Shown: positions 44,813 through 55,197, numbered from the stretch's first letter. The stretch is 64,000 nt of DNA from Mesorhizobium koreense (GCF_031656215.1 NZ_CP134228.1:4235001-4299000), one strand, 5' to 3'. Numbers and translations are program-made. Notes: a model not told the origin generated them from the sequence alone.

Positions 44813-46405
44813 CTACGGCTTAATCATCTGCATCAGATCGATGCCGGAAGCCATCACCTTCTGCCCGTTCGGGCTTGCTCCGGATTCGAATATCTGATGC
44901 CAGAAGGCATAGGTTTGTTTGCCGCCAAAAATGGTGAGCGATGCGTCGCGGTTTACCCACAGTGGTAGCCGGGCGAGATTGTCGATGAAGTGGCCGATGT
45001 TGGTCCATAGCTGCTCGGGGAAAGGATACTGGAACAGGCGCCCGCCATCGACCACCCGGCCAGTCATCAGAAAATGGTTCGCGACAATCGTGCCAACATA
45101 GCCGATCCAGCAATAGAGGATTTCTTCCTTGGCCATTCGGAATGCCCTCAGGTGCGGCTCGGGCACATCTTCGCCCTTCTGAACCAGGTTCTCGATACGC
45201 TTGGTGCCGCGCTCCTCATCGAACTTGCCGATGTAGATCTTGTCCGCGATCAGGCTCATCAGCCGGACGATCTGCTGAACTTCCACGCTTCGCGGATTTT
45301 CGCCCTCTTCTTCCTTGTAGTTCCAAGGCGTCTCGAGCATCTTCTGGCTGATGAACTTTGAGTAGAATGTCTTCTCGATGGCGCTATAGGAAAACGGCTT
45401 TTCAGTCCCCTTTCCTGCTGTCTCGACGAAATCGCGTAGACGATTGTTGGGCGAGAAAGTAATCGCATCGCGAACACCATCGAGCACATAGCGCGCCACC
45501 TGCCGCTGCTCGCCGCGAAAATAGTCAACCAGATCCTTCTCCGAAAAGCCCTCGAAGTCGTCTGCGAGGTTCTTTTCCTTGCGGAAGCGAGCGATACGAT
45601 CGCGCAGCATTGCCGAGCCTAGTCGACGCTGCACCGACTTATCGAAAGCGATCTGCCTCAGCGTCGTGCCGGCGTTGGTGTTTGTGGTGAGCAGCACGTC
45701 GAAATCGGGATCGATGAAGACGCGCACCGGCAAGGTTCGGGCTCCGAGCAGTATTTGCGCGGCCGCCTTGTGCTGTCCGTCGAAGATGTGAACCTCAACC
45801 TCAGGCAGGCTTTCCGAGGAAATCCAGCCGAGCGCCACGTGCAATTGTGGGCGGCCCTTGTGGAACTCCTCCACCAATCCGCGGATATTCGCGCCGATCG
45901 GGCGGGGATTTATCTTGTCATCGTGATGGATCACTTCGATTGGTAGCACGGCAAAGAAATACCGCATACCGGAGAGCCGATCCTTATATAAGGGAACATC
46001 TACCTTCCCCCCGCCGGCTACATAAGTGATGGTCCCGTCCTCGATCTTCATCCGTAGCTCGTCGGACGCGCCACCATAAGCCTTGAGCACATCGTTCAGA
46101 TTGGCGCCGCGGTCGTCGCTATCGGCGCTTTCCTTGATATGTTCGAAACGCGCCAGCACTCGCGCTACGCGTAGGTCGGCCGCTTGCTTGGAGCGATTGA
46201 AGTGGCTGAGCGTCAGCGCGAAATTGGAAGGATCGTCCTTGCCGTTGTCGCGAGTTGGAATGATGTGGTCGATGTCTACCTCATCGAGTTTAAGATCGAT
46301 AGGCCGGTCTGCGATGAAGCACTTGCCGCCTTGCTGCTCCCAGAGGCGCTGCACCAACGCCGCCCGTTGTTCCTTGTTCAATCCGTTGAGATAAAGCGAT
46401 CCCAT
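44813..46405 (-). CDS. HNH endonuclease with DGQHR (DndB-like) domain
   Basis: 530 residues. The N-terminal HNH motif is DIDHIIPTRDNG with Asn61 and His68/Asn70 after it. A single Cys (29) sits where zinc-binding HNH proteins usually have pairs. The middle holds HIFDGQHKAAAQILLGA (DGQHK at 209-213), the signature of DGQHR proteins related to DndB and ParB-like nucleotide-dependent enzymes. The C-terminal half is helical without recognised motifs. It lies between the methylase and helicase genes, so it is the likely nuclease of the system. This domain pairing is uncommon. Confidence 0.75.
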   Translation of the reverse strand: MGSLYLNGLNKEQRAALVQRLWEQQGGKCFIADRPIDLKLDEVDIDHIIPTRDNGKDDPSNFALTLSHFNRSKQAADLRVARVLARFEHIKESADSDDRGANLNDVLKAYGGASDELRMKIEDGTITYVAGGGKVDVPLYKDRLSGMRYFFAVLPIEVIHHDDKINPRPIGANIRGLVEEFHKGRPQLHVALGWISSESLPEVEVHIFDGQHKAAAQILLGARTLPVRVFIDPDFDVLLTTNTNAGTTLRQIAFDKSVQRRLGSAMLRDRIARFRKEKNLADDFEGFSEKDLVDYFRGEQRQVARYVLDGVRDAITFSPNNRLRDFVETAGKGTEKPFSYSAIEKTFYSKFISQKMLETPWNYKEEEGENPRSVEVQQIVRLMSLIADKIYIGKFDEERGTKRIENLVQKGEDVPEPHLRAFRMAKEEILYCWIGYVGTIVANHFLMTGRVVDGGRLFQYPFPEQLWTNIGHFIDNLARLPLWVNRDASLTIFGGKQTYAFWHQIFESGASPNGQKVMASGIDLMQMIKP

Positions 46406-46406
46406 C

Positions 46407-49400
46407 CTACGCCCCCTGCGCGTTCAATCGGTTGCCCTTAGGTTCGTAGTTGCGGAAATGCTTCGCCACCGCCTGGAAGCGCGGCTCCCAGTCCCAGCCT
46501 TCGTGGAAGGTCTCGAAGATATGGCGGAGCTGGTCTTCGCTCAGGCCGTAGAGATGCGCGACGACGGCATCGAGTTCGTCAATCATGTCCTGTTTCACAT
46601 CCGGCGCGAGCGGCCCATGTTCGACGCCGACTTTTTCCGCCCATCCGGCGAAGCGCTCGTCGGGTGCGGCGAGGCGGCCGGACAATGCTACGGCACGTTG
46701 CCAGAGCCGATCTGTTCGCAGAGGGCGAGGAACTGGAAGTGGATTGAACACGAAGTAGTTCACATGCGTCTCGACATATCGCCGCGCATACCAGTCGAGC
46801 GGACGTGAACTTAGAACGGCGAGTAAAAAGGCCTGGTCCTGCTCGTCCCCACGTGGCCACATGACTTGAGGCGCGGTGTTTGCTAAAAAGACAGACTGCG
46901 GAACGAGAGCTGCACGGACAGTTCTGGTGTCAGTAGCGCGGCTGATGTCCCGAACCGCGATGCGTGGACTATGACACGCCAACGTCCTTCGGTCCTGCCG
47001 GTAAGCGACTGAAAATTCGCCATGGACGCTGTCGCGGGAGGAGCGGCCGGCCCGCAGTCGTTTGTGATAGATGAAGTCCTGAGCGCCGGTCGGTTCTGCC
47101 CAGGCGTAGTAGGTGCTGGATCCCCGGTCAGACTCCCACAAGTCGAACGACTCGCCCTTAAAGACAGGCCAGCATCCGTCCGGCTGCTCCTCCTGAAAAA
47201 CCATAAGGTTACGCTGGTTGGTGGCGTCCAATTCCCGGTCGGGTCTGGCGCGCCAACTCTTGCCGTCATTCAAATCGAGACGAGGCGCCTTTCGCAGTTG
47301 CGCGAATACTTCGAGTGACTGCTCGGTGGGTAGCAGCGGCAACGAGGCCGTATCGTTCCAGGAGAGAATTTCCGCCGCGGCGAAGCGGGCGGGCGCTTTC
47401 TCGTGGCCGGCATCGAAGACGGCCTTGGCGGCGAATGGTCCCCGCAATCCGATTGTCTTGCCTTCAGACTGACCCCGCTCGATGGCGACAAAGGCGATCG
47501 TATAGCGGTGCTCGGCTTCGTCGAAGACCCAGCCGGCACGATTGAGAACCATTGTAAGATCGACGCTCGCCGCCTTTTGGAACATCGCCTTGCGGAACAG
47601 TTCCGACCCTTTGGCGGCGAAGGCGCTGCGCGGCAGCACGACACCGATCCGGCCGCCATTCTCGTGGGCCAGGTTCCAGAAGCGCCACATGAAAGCCTTG
47701 TAGAGGTCAGGGTCGCCCGTTCCCATGCCGGGATAGACGCCCGAGGTGAGCGCCTTGCGAACACCGGCCATCTCCGTGACTTCCGCGTCAAGTTCCGCCG
47801 CCAGGTCAGGCCGCTCCTTGCGTAACCTTGCGCGTTCCCTCTCCATTTCCGCCTGCGACAGCCCGCGCAGGCCCGGGAAATGCCGCGCCCAGAAGGCATG
47901 GTCCTCCACTGTCGCCTCCTGCCATGGCGGATTGCCGAGCAGCACGTCGAAGCCAGAGCGCTTGCGCAGGAAGACTTCCGGGAAGGCGACCGGAAAGTGG
48001 AAAATGGCAAGCTGCCGCAGTTCACCAAGGGCGCGCGATGCCTGTGCATTCGCGGCTATCCGCCGCCGATCCTGCTCCCAAGTTGCGAAGTTAACTGGAA
48101 ATTTTGGGTCGAGGCGCTTTGCGACCACGACATCGCAGAGCGCCTGCGTGTCCGCCACCGCCTCTTTCGCTTCCTCCAAAGCCGCGCGCGCTTCTTTGAT
48201 GTCAGCCATGGTTGCGTCGGAGATGTTGGCAAGCCGCCGCAACGGTTTCGCGGCTTTGCCGAGCAAGGCTTCCGCGTCGAGCCTGATCAACTCTCCGCTT
48301 TCAGCCTCGAACGCCTCGCGGATTTCCGCCACAGTGCCGACGCCGATGAGCGCGTTGCCGTGGACCAGATTGTGGTTGAGCACGCTGAGCGGCAGGCCGG
48401 GCACGAAGGTATGAATCCAGATCGCCAGCCGCGCCAGTTCCACCGAAAGATTGTTGAGATCGACGCCATAGATGCAGCGCCGCGCGATCAGCCGGCGCAG
48501 CAGTTCGCCATCCTCAATCGTGATTTCGTCGGCCAGTTCGCCAAGCTGCTTTTTCGCCGCCTGGCGCAGCCGGTCGAGTTCGGCGCGCACGCCCGCCGCT
48601 CCGGGCGCGTCCTTGCCGGCCAGGTAGTCAGCGAAATGCTTTTCGATGCGATCGACCGCAGCCACCAGGAAATGGCCGGAGCCCATGGCGATGTCGGCGA
48701 CGCGGAAATCGAAGAAGGCTTCCGCCGCTTCCGGCTCGTCGAGCGCCGCCACCCGCGCCAAATGCGCCTCCAGCGCCGGCGCCAGCGCGCGGTCGAGCAG
48801 GTGTTCGACAGCGAAGCTCTTGGTGAAATAGCTGCCTGACGCCTTGCGAGCGCCTGAGCGGTCGTGGAGATAGATTTCGCCCTTGCGCACGACCGGCATT
48901 TGTTTCGCCTTGAGCGGCACATATGAGCCGTTCCTGTCGGTGACGAGATCCTGCTCGGCGACCGAAAGCTCGGATTCCAGCAGGCCTTCGTAGATGGTGC
49001 CGAACTCACGCACGCCGAGTGAGCGGAAGTCCACTGGCGCCAGCGGTCCATCACCAAGGTCGGTCAGCAGCAGCGCCGTCAGAGCCGGCTCGAAGACGGC
49101 GTTAGGCAAGGCGATCCTGGCCAGTTCCGCGCCGGCCTGCGATACCGCCGGGTCGTCGGTGAACAGGCCGCCATTGTAGGCCGGCACGGAAAGCTCGATG
49201 TCGCCCTTGGCGATCGCCGTCCAAACCCGGTTCACCTCCTGCCAGTGCGAAGTGCCGGGCGTGGGTTCCACGAGCTTGCGCGCATGCTCCGCCAGTTCAT
49301 GCGCCTTCTGCTTGAGCGAACGGCGCCGATAGGCTTCGCTATGCTGATAGGGAAGCAAATCCCGGTCCTCGGCATAGGCGACGAACAGCAGCCGGAACAA

Positions 49401-50459
49401 GACGGTGATCGCCATGCGGTAGGTGAGGTCGAGGTCACTCGCCGTCGGGTTCTTCAGCGCGCGGGCTGCGGCGACGCCGTTGGCCAGTAGCGGCATCACC
49501 TGGTCGTAGATGCGGTCGCGCAAGCGCGTGGCGAGATTGGAGGCGAAGCGGCCGGAATCGTCGAGCAGCTTCTTCACCGCACCATCGGGCCTGAGCGAGT
49601 CGGCGGAAAAGATCAGCGACAGGAAGCCGAGATGTTTTCGCGCCAGAAGCGATGTCTGCAATTCCAGATAGGTCTCGGTGCGGCCGCGCCGCCCCACGCC
49701 GACGTTCTCCCGCGCCGGATAGAGGCGCAGCCGGTCGCCCTGCAGCATCAGCACCCAGTCGAGGTTCTCCGCGTTTGCCTTGGAGAAGGCGTAGGAGACC
49801 GGAGACAGCTTGTTGAAACGATCCGATCCAGCTTCTGGAACCTCGTCGCGATCGAGCAGAACAGCCAGCGCCAGCCGCCGGTCGACGCCCTTGAGCAGGC
49901 TGGTCATGTTGTCGAGTCGCTCGACCGAAAAGCCGAGCCGGCGTAGCAGATCCTGACCCTCCGCGCCGTCCTGGAGGATAGCGCCGGCGCGCTTCTCGTG
50001 CTCGGCCCAGTCGGAGCGCCTCGGCGCATCCTCGGTTAGCTCGTGTAGCGCGAACAGTCCCTGATTGCGCAGGCCAGGCGCGGCCGTATCGAGCGACGGC
50101 AGGGCCTGGCCGAGGAACAGCAGCGCAGCGTGCCGGTCCGGTTGCTTGAGCGCTGCCGCGCAGAGCCGCTCGATGGCGTTGGCTTCCTTGGCGGCATGGA
50201 TCGGCAGGTTCTCGCCAGAGGGGCCACAGAGCCAGGCCTTGCCATCGTGGAGCGCAACCGTGAGCAGCGGTGTCGAGCGACCGCCCCTGCGTTCCTTCCA
50301 GGCTTTCAGGAGTGCGGCCGAGGAAGGCCGGCCAGCGCTGGTATAAACGGCGACTTCGAGGCCAAGCTGGCCGGGGCCGATGTAGAGGCCGAGCGGAGCA
50401 AGCCCCTCCGCCGATTGCGTCAGCGGGCGTTTGGACAAATCTTCGAGAAACGGGCTCAT
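46407..50459 (-). CDS. Large N6-adenine DNA methyltransferase (Eco57I/PglX-like)
   Basis: 1350 residues. The cofactor motif is GSGHF at 593-597, followed by IYGVDLNNLSVELARLAIWI. The catalytic NPPW is at 843-846. A long N-terminal region (about 550 residues) and a C-terminal target-recognition-like region flank the core, as in PglX or DISARM DrmMI proteins. It would modify host DNA and thereby protect it from the nuclease/helicase pair. It is the first gene of the operon; one base separates it from the HNH gene. It starts divergently from the gene at 50688. Confidence 0.88.
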   Translation of the reverse strand: MSPFLEDLSKRPLTQSAEGLAPLGLYIGPGQLGLEVAVYTSAGRPSSAALLKAWKERRGGRSTPLLTVALHDGKAWLCGPSGENLPIHAAKEANAIERLCAAALKQPDRHAALLFLGQALPSLDTAAPGLRNQGLFALHELTEDAPRRSDWAEHEKRAGAILQDGAEGQDLLRRLGFSVERLDNMTSLLKGVDRRLALAVLLDRDEVPEAGSDRFNKLSPVSYAFSKANAENLDWVLMLQGDRLRLYPARENVGVGRRGRTETYLELQTSLLARKHLGFLSLIFSADSLRPDGAVKKLLDDSGRFASNLATRLRDRIYDQVMPLLANGVAAARALKNPTASDLDLTYRMAITVLFRLLFVAYAEDRDLLPYQHSEAYRRRSLKQKAHELAEHARKLVEPTPGTSHWQEVNRVWTAIAKGDIELSVPAYNGGLFTDDPAVSQAGAELARIALPNAVFEPALTALLLTDLGDGPLAPVDFRSLGVREFGTIYEGLLESELSVAEQDLVTDRNGSYVPLKAKQMPVVRKGEIYLHDRSGARKASGSYFTKSFAVEHLLDRALAPALEAHLARVAALDEPEAAEAFFDFRVADIAMGSGHFLVAAVDRIEKHFADYLAGKDAPGAAGVRAELDRLRQAAKKQLGELADEITIEDGELLRRLIARRCIYGVDLNNLSVELARLAIWIHTFVPGLPLSVLNHNLVHGNALIGVGTVAEIREAFEAESGELIRLDAEALLGKAAKPLRRLANISDATMADIKEARAALEEAKEAVADTQALCDVVVAKRLDPKFPVNFATWEQDRRRIAANAQASRALGELRQLAIFHFPVAFPEVFLRKRSGFDVLLGNPPWQEATVEDHAFWARHFPGLRGLSQAEMERERARLRKERPDLAAELDAEVTEMAGVRKALTSGVYPGMGTGDPDLYKAFMWRFWNLAHENGGRIGVVLPRSAFAAKGSELFRKAMFQKAASVDLTMVLNRAGWVFDEAEHRYTIAFVAIERGQSEGKTIGLRGPFAAKAVFDAGHEKAPARFAAAEILSWNDTASLPLLPTEQSLEVFAQLRKAPRLDLNDGKSWRARPDRELDATNQRNLMVFQEEQPDGCWPVFKGESFDLWESDRGSSTYYAWAEPTGAQDFIYHKRLRAGRSSRDSVHGEFSVAYRQDRRTLACHSPRIAVRDISRATDTRTVRAALVPQSVFLANTAPQVMWPRGDEQDQAFLLAVLSSRPLDWYARRYVETHVNYFVFNPLPVPRPLRTDRLWQRAVALSGRLAAPDERFAGWAEKVGVEHGPLAPDVKQDMIDELDAVVAHLYGLSEDQLRHIFETFHEGWDWEPRFQAVAKHFRNYEPKGNRLNAQGA

Positions 50460-50687
50460 ATGGTGAGGCCCGTTCCGTTCTCGATCGATAGTCGCTTATC
50501 CCGTTGCAGGGAACGGTGTCTTCGAATCGTCATTCCTTCCCCCTCCTTTTTCAGTATGCCCGGGAAGGTCATTCGCGCAACCGCCGGAACCTTTCGAAAT
50601 ATTTCGTAGTGGCTATGTCAAACGATACGACTTGCCGCTATGTGCGCGGTTTCATTGATCCGCCAGCCCGTTGATTCCGCTACGAGT

Positions 50688-51875
50688 ATGACTTCGCATT
50701 CCGTCATCCTAACCGCCGTCAAATTCCCCGAGACCTTCGATCTGACCTACACAGAACGACTGGCTGGCATGAAGCAGGCTCGGTTTAAGAACCGAATTGC
50801 CCTGCAACCACAGATCGACCTGAAGGCATATAAGGCCGGTGCAGTCGTCGACTGGGCCGATATCCGGTTCCGGACCGTGAAGCATACCCAGTGGAAATGG
50901 ATCAAACATCACATCGACAAAGCGATCGGGGAGAGGGTCTACGTCGAGAAGAAGAAGCTCGACGACGACGGCAAATACCGGGATTTCCGGGTGCGCATCC
51001 AGGAGCCGGTCACCAAGGATCTGCTACTGGCGGAAGAAGCCGTCAGGTCGAAATGGGATCTGCAGCAGCAAGCCGAGATGGTCGGCCTCGAGGTCAGCGT
51101 CGATTTCACCCCACGTAATCCATCCGAGGAGGCGCGCGCGCTTATGTTTGGCGTCCTGGTGCGCAGCCATCTGCCCAGCCGGGATGTCGTCGCCGAACCG
51201 TTCGACCGCCCGCGGTTTACCTGGACGAAGGGTGACGACGGCACCGCCTATGTGCTCGGCTATGACAAGAGGCATCCTGACCGCTCCGATAATTTCCTCC
51301 TCGATGCTGCGAAAGACCGGCCGGCAACGATCGACTCCACCTACTATGCCGGTGCCGAGGGATCACGATCCGCATGGCGGACGATGATCAAGCTGCTTGA
51401 TAAACAGAACATCGCCACTGGCACCAGGGAGATCCTGCCGGAGGAGAAGAAGAGGGTGCGGATCGAGGTCACGGTCGACAAGAACGAACTCGACGAGATG
51501 GGTATCCGGACGATCAAGGATCTTGCTGGCTTCAAGTTCCAGCGCTTCCACGGCCGATACTTCAAGTTCGTCTTGCCAACTTTTCCGAATTTCGCCGACG
51601 AGCCGGAAGAGAAAAGGAAGCTGTTTCTGGAACAGCTTCGAGAGACGCGGCTCCAGCGGTTTCTGAACGCAGGTGTCGTCGGACTGGAAGCCTGGGACGA
51701 AGCCTGGCGCCGGAAGAAGAAGCAGACGCGGAAGGAAGCGATCAAGAGCGACCTGCCTCTAGCGAAGACATCCATAATGGCCGGAAGCTCCAACACGTTA
51801 ATGGATTACAACGAGCTCACGAGAAAGGTAATACAAGCCCTCCATCACATTGATGACCGGATGCGGCTGAAATAG
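50688..51875 (+). CDS. Hypothetical protein divergent from the restriction block
   Basis: 395 residues from the ATG at 50688; an upstream ATG at 50640 adds 16 residues. It is rich in Lys, Arg and Asp/Glu and has no signal peptide or membrane helix. Segments such as FRTVKHTQWKWIKHHIDKAI and EEKKRVRIEVTVDKNELDEM suggest an alpha/beta nucleic-acid-associated protein. No known family was recognised. The shared 230-bp promoter region with the methylase operon suggests a role in the same system or in island upkeep, but nothing in the sequence proves it. Confidence 0.7.
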   Translation: MTSHSVILTAVKFPETFDLTYTERLAGMKQARFKNRIALQPQIDLKAYKAGAVVDWADIRFRTVKHTQWKWIKHHIDKAIGERVYVEKKKLDDDGKYRDFRVRIQEPVTKDLLLAEEAVRSKWDLQQQAEMVGLEVSVDFTPRNPSEEARALMFGVLVRSHLPSRDVVAEPFDRPRFTWTKGDDGTAYVLGYDKRHPDRSDNFLLDAAKDRPATIDSTYYAGAEGSRSAWRTMIKLLDKQNIATGTREILPEEKKRVRIEVTVDKNELDEMGIRTIKDLAGFKFQRFHGRYFKFVLPTFPNFADEPEEKRKLFLEQLRETRLQRFLNAGVVGLEAWDEAWRRKKKQTRKEAIKSDLPLAKTSIMAGSSNTLMDYNELTRKVIQALHHIDDRMRLK

Positions 51876-52435
51876 CCATCCTAGAGCGCCGCCTCCAGCG
51901 ATTCTTGAGAACGGGATGGTCCTTTGCTCTCTTTCGATGCGTATGGTGGCGGAGAAGGCTGTTCTTCGCTTATACGCGTTTTATAAAGCAAGTTATTAGA
52001 GCCAAAATACGCGCCATGACGTCCATTCCAGCACCCTCAAGCAGTTCAGCGTTCCAGATGACGGCCAGGAGAGCGCATTTCCGTGGAGAAAAGCTGAAAT
52101 TTGCTCACTCCGGCGGCCTGCGGCGATCTGCGACAGGACGCATCAGGCTACGCCGACACCATCGAGGGACGGCTCCTCGCGACACCACCCCAGGCGCCAT
52201 CGACCCGTTCCGGGATGGACATTCACGTTGCTGACGATAGTGCAGCACCACAGCGACGCTGCTGTTCGTTACAGTCGCTCGCCCTTGTCACAGGGGCGCT
52301 CGAGGGCTGGCGCCAATGCTGTCGAAGCATCAATGACGCATCGGGCAAGCGGAGCCAGCCAGTGACGCGCCCTCGTGCGAATTCAGTTCGCCAACGCTCC
52401 GCATTGAGAATACTGGGCAAGGTTTAGAAAACTCA
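51876..52435. other. 560-bp non-coding stretch
   Basis: No coding frame is supported. A short AT-rich segment near 51970-52015 (ACGCGTTTTATAAAGCAAG and following) could hold a promoter. Otherwise nothing recognisable is seen. Confidence 0.4.
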
Positions 52436-53182
52436 ATGAACGAACCTCGCCCGCTTGTTGCCTACGCCTTTGCCTATGTAGGAAGGCAACTTCACTCGTT
52501 CGACGAACTCAACGCCAACGCCGCGCTCAGGCGTCAGCGCGGAATTCAGCTTGCCTTCGAGAAAACCAGCGGCAGGCACATATTAAGGACAATTATTGAT
52601 TCGAGCACTTACCGTGCGGTTCCCTTCGTTTCGAGGGAGAAATTCCGGCAGGCGATCAACACGGCACGTGAGGCCGGCGCCGACCTGCTCTTGGCCGACA
52701 TCCAAGAACTTATGACACGCACTAGACGGAACCGGATCATCGAGTGCACCAATGCCTTAGATGCTCTCGATGTCGAGATCTGGGACGCATCCTTGCATCG
52801 GACATGGAGGTCGATGACTGCGGCCGAGCGGCGTCCTCTCGTCATCAGTGCCGCACGGGCGGCCCAATCAAGATCAGAGGCTGTGAAGGCCGGAATTAGT
52901 CTGTCGCGCGCCGAGAAATCCAAGGCTCCAAATGGAAACTACAAGAAGGGTGTTCTCGCCAATCGCCGCTGCGCGGACCAGCGCGCCAGGCGCTATCGGG
53001 ATTTCGTCCTGAGTGAGATGGCCAAGCTGCCGCCCGGTGAAAAACTTTCTCCCTCTACCCTCGCCACAGCCTTGAACGCCGCCGGTCTTCCCTCGGCCCG
53101 AGGCGGTCGCTGGAGCCACAATACGGCAAAGGACCTCATAGCGCGCGTCGAAGATATGGCAGTGGCTCAACCCCTGAGTTGA
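52436..53182 (+). CDS. Diverged serine-recombinase-like protein
   Basis: 248 residues. The first 130 follow the outline of a resolvase catalytic domain (AYAFAYVGRQLHSFDELNAN, REKFRQAINTAREAGADLLL, IIECTNALDALDVEIWDAS). The nucleophilic Ser and its Arg partner near the start are not visible, where YVRVS is expected. The C-terminus, LSPSTLATALNAAGLPSARG and GRWSHNTAKDLI, looks like the DNA-binding recombinase domain. It is probably a catalytically dead relative that still binds DNA, for example as a regulator. Assignment is by pattern only. Confidence 0.6.
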   Translation: MNEPRPLVAYAFAYVGRQLHSFDELNANAALRRQRGIQLAFEKTSGRHILRTIIDSSTYRAVPFVSREKFRQAINTAREAGADLLLADIQELMTRTRRNRIIECTNALDALDVEIWDASLHRTWRSMTAAERRPLVISAARAAQSRSEAVKAGISLSRAEKSKAPNGNYKKGVLANRRCADQRARRYRDFVLSEMAKLPPGEKLSPSTLATALNAAGLPSARGGRWSHNTAKDLIARVEDMAVAQPLS

Positions 53183-54429
53183 TCGCGCTAGTGCTTCCGG
53201 GCAGACTGGTGGCACGGAAAACCCTTCCTCGGACAGAACTATACCTCGGCGCCGTCTCGGCCGATCCACGATTTTCGACAACCGGCCTGAAATAGCTGGC
53301 CGGAGACACCGACTGGTCATTTTTCGCGACATCGCCGTTGGGCTGCTGATTGGCACCCGCCAGCGAGCCTGCAGGCGACGCCACTTTCCGCACTACGTAA
53401 CCGAAACTCTCTCGCGATACGTATCATTCCTTTATGGCCCATGCTGCCGATCGCCGTCGCCCCGCACATGGTCGTCCGCCTTATCAAGATCGCTCGATGG
53501 CGATTTCGATACTCCTTGCACCACGATGCGTCCTCGCCCACGTGCGTTAGCCTGACTTCTACTCAACCGTTGGATCGGCCGATTCAAAATGCGAGTGAAC
53601 GTAGAAAGATGCTTTTCGGCACGATTTTACGCAGGCTGATGTAAAGTTGGAGCAAGGTCAATTCCCAAGCCGACCTCGAAAGACCCTTCTGGCCATCTGT
53701 TCAAATTGGGGGAAGCCGGGTCTGATAACAACGCCATTCTTGTCGTCTGGTAAGGATTGCCACCCGTTTCTTGCTCCTCCCATCGGGAACGGTGGACGAG
53801 CCCCGGATTATCGCGGCGACAAAAGGCATCCCCATGGTTGGGGACGGATTTTCCTAGGACTTCCATGGTATGGGGATGGAATTCGCCGATGGCGGGGAGC
53901 GATCCATTCCCCGTGATCTAGCGCAGGCTGCCCTCGTGCCCGCTAATTCATCAGGCATGCGCCAAGAACAGGCGCTCGATGGGTTCCGCCTTCTCGACTG
54001 GCGGCCCTGGGCAACAAGGCGGTTGACGTCGATCTTGATGAATTCGCGATACTTGGTTCAGATCCGTCCACTCACGCAACGGGGACATCGCAGCATGGTT
54101 GCCCCGGCGGACGGGAGCGACAACGCCGGCAGCGCACTCCATCGCCGCCATGAAGACCGGACAGCGGCGCGGGTCGTCGTTGTTCGGCGTGGGCGTGCAG
54201 TTCGGCATAGATTGGGCGAAGGCGATCCCCGAAGAGTCCATCAGACCGCAAGATTGGCTCGACGAACGGGTCCAGATCATCAACCGCCGAGCCACTTCCG
54301 CAAACGCCAGTGGATGATCATTCCACACGTCGGACGGGATTGAGGCGGTCCGGGATCCCACATTTTGAGGTGAGCCTGGCACCTGATAGCGGGCACCCAA
54401 CGGGAGCGCCCGATCACTTTCGCCATGTG
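53183..54429. other. 1.25-kb stretch without a supported gene
   Basis: Frames exist on both strands but none shows codon composition, a ribosome-binding site or protein features that would support a gene. A few short hairpins (for example around 53829-53845 and 53863-53883) are present. It may be decayed mobile-element DNA. Confidence 0.5.
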
Positions 54430-55197
54430 TCAGCCGGTGCCAGGCGAGGTTACGCCCTGACGCACAAACGCGCGGCGCCGTTTTTTGTTCTTCAAGCGCA
54501 CCCGCGGACCGCCTTCAGCCGTTCCATCGACGACGAAACCTCGCAGACGGTCAAGGAGATCGGCAAGCTGTCGGAAGCCGTAGCTGCGCGCATCGAAGCT
54601 TCTGTCGTATTCCAGCAGTTTCTCCTGGAGCGTCTCCACGCTCAGCCAGCCGTCCTGATCGCGAAAGGCGACAATGGCCGATCGGAGCAGTGGCACGAGA
54701 TCCAGGGGCCGCAACAGAGGCGTCGCTTGACGTTTCATGATGCCGGGAGAACCGGGTGGCACCAGATTTTCGACAAAGTAGAATCTGGTGGACGCCTGAC
54801 GGAGCCGTTCCGGCGCGCGTGCGTTCCCGAAACCGAAATATGGCATCCGTTCCTCGCGCAGGCGTTCCGCCAGCGGCACGAAATCGGTATCGCTGGAGGC
54901 TACGGCGAAACCGTCGACCGTCTTGCCGTGGATCAGATCCATCGCGTCGATCGTGAGCCGGAGGTCCGCGGCATTCTTGCCTCTGGCAAATCCGCGGCAC
55001 TGTCGCTCGCTGATGTCGTGGCGGACACAGGCTTCCGACCATGCTTCGGTTTGCAGGCGGCCGAAATCGCCGTAGGCGCGCCGCACAACGGCGCGACCAA
55101 GCGTTGTGAGTTCATCAAAGATACCGTCGACAGAAATTACCGGAATGTTTTCGGCATCGAACAGGACTGCCAGACGAAGGTCTGCAGATGATGGCAT
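54430..55197 (-). CDS. NYN-domain nuclease with OST-HTH/LOTUS-like tail
   Basis: 255 residues. The PIN-like NYN domain covers residues 8-150, with the catalytic Asp14 in LFDAENIP, the acidic helix AADLRLTIDAMDLI and SSDTDF (Asp103, Asp105). Residues 165-235 (LVPLLRSAIVAFRDQDGWLS and the following helices) look like an OST-HTH/LOTUS domain, which binds RNA. The family (LabA/DUF88) is known for RNA cleavage and some roles in phage defence. The ATG at 55197 is the first that starts just before the NYN fold. A short gene and an HTH regulator precede it on the same strand. Confidence 0.85.
   Translation of the reverse strand: MPSSADLRLAVLFDAENIPVISVDGIFDELTTLGRAVVRRAYGDFGRLQTEAWSEACVRHDISERQCRGFARGKNAADLRLTIDAMDLIHGKTVDGFAVASSDTDFVPLAERLREERMPYFGFGNARAPERLRQASTRFYFVENLVPPGSPGIMKRQATPLLRPLDLVPLLRSAIVAFRDQDGWLSVETLQEKLLEYDRSFDARSYGFRQLADLLDRLRGFVVDGTAEGGPRVRLKNKKRRRAFVRQGVTSPGTG

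Noticed and set aside
41428-50459. Calling the block a complete DISARM or BREX system
   Set aside because: No DrmA, DrmB, DrmC, PglZ or BrxC-like genes are present in or near the operon, so only partial similarity is claimed.
53870-54400. Overlapping frames on both strands in the 53-54 kb gap
   Set aside because: Neither strand shows a start site, domain or composition supporting a gene, and no transposase motif could be recognised.
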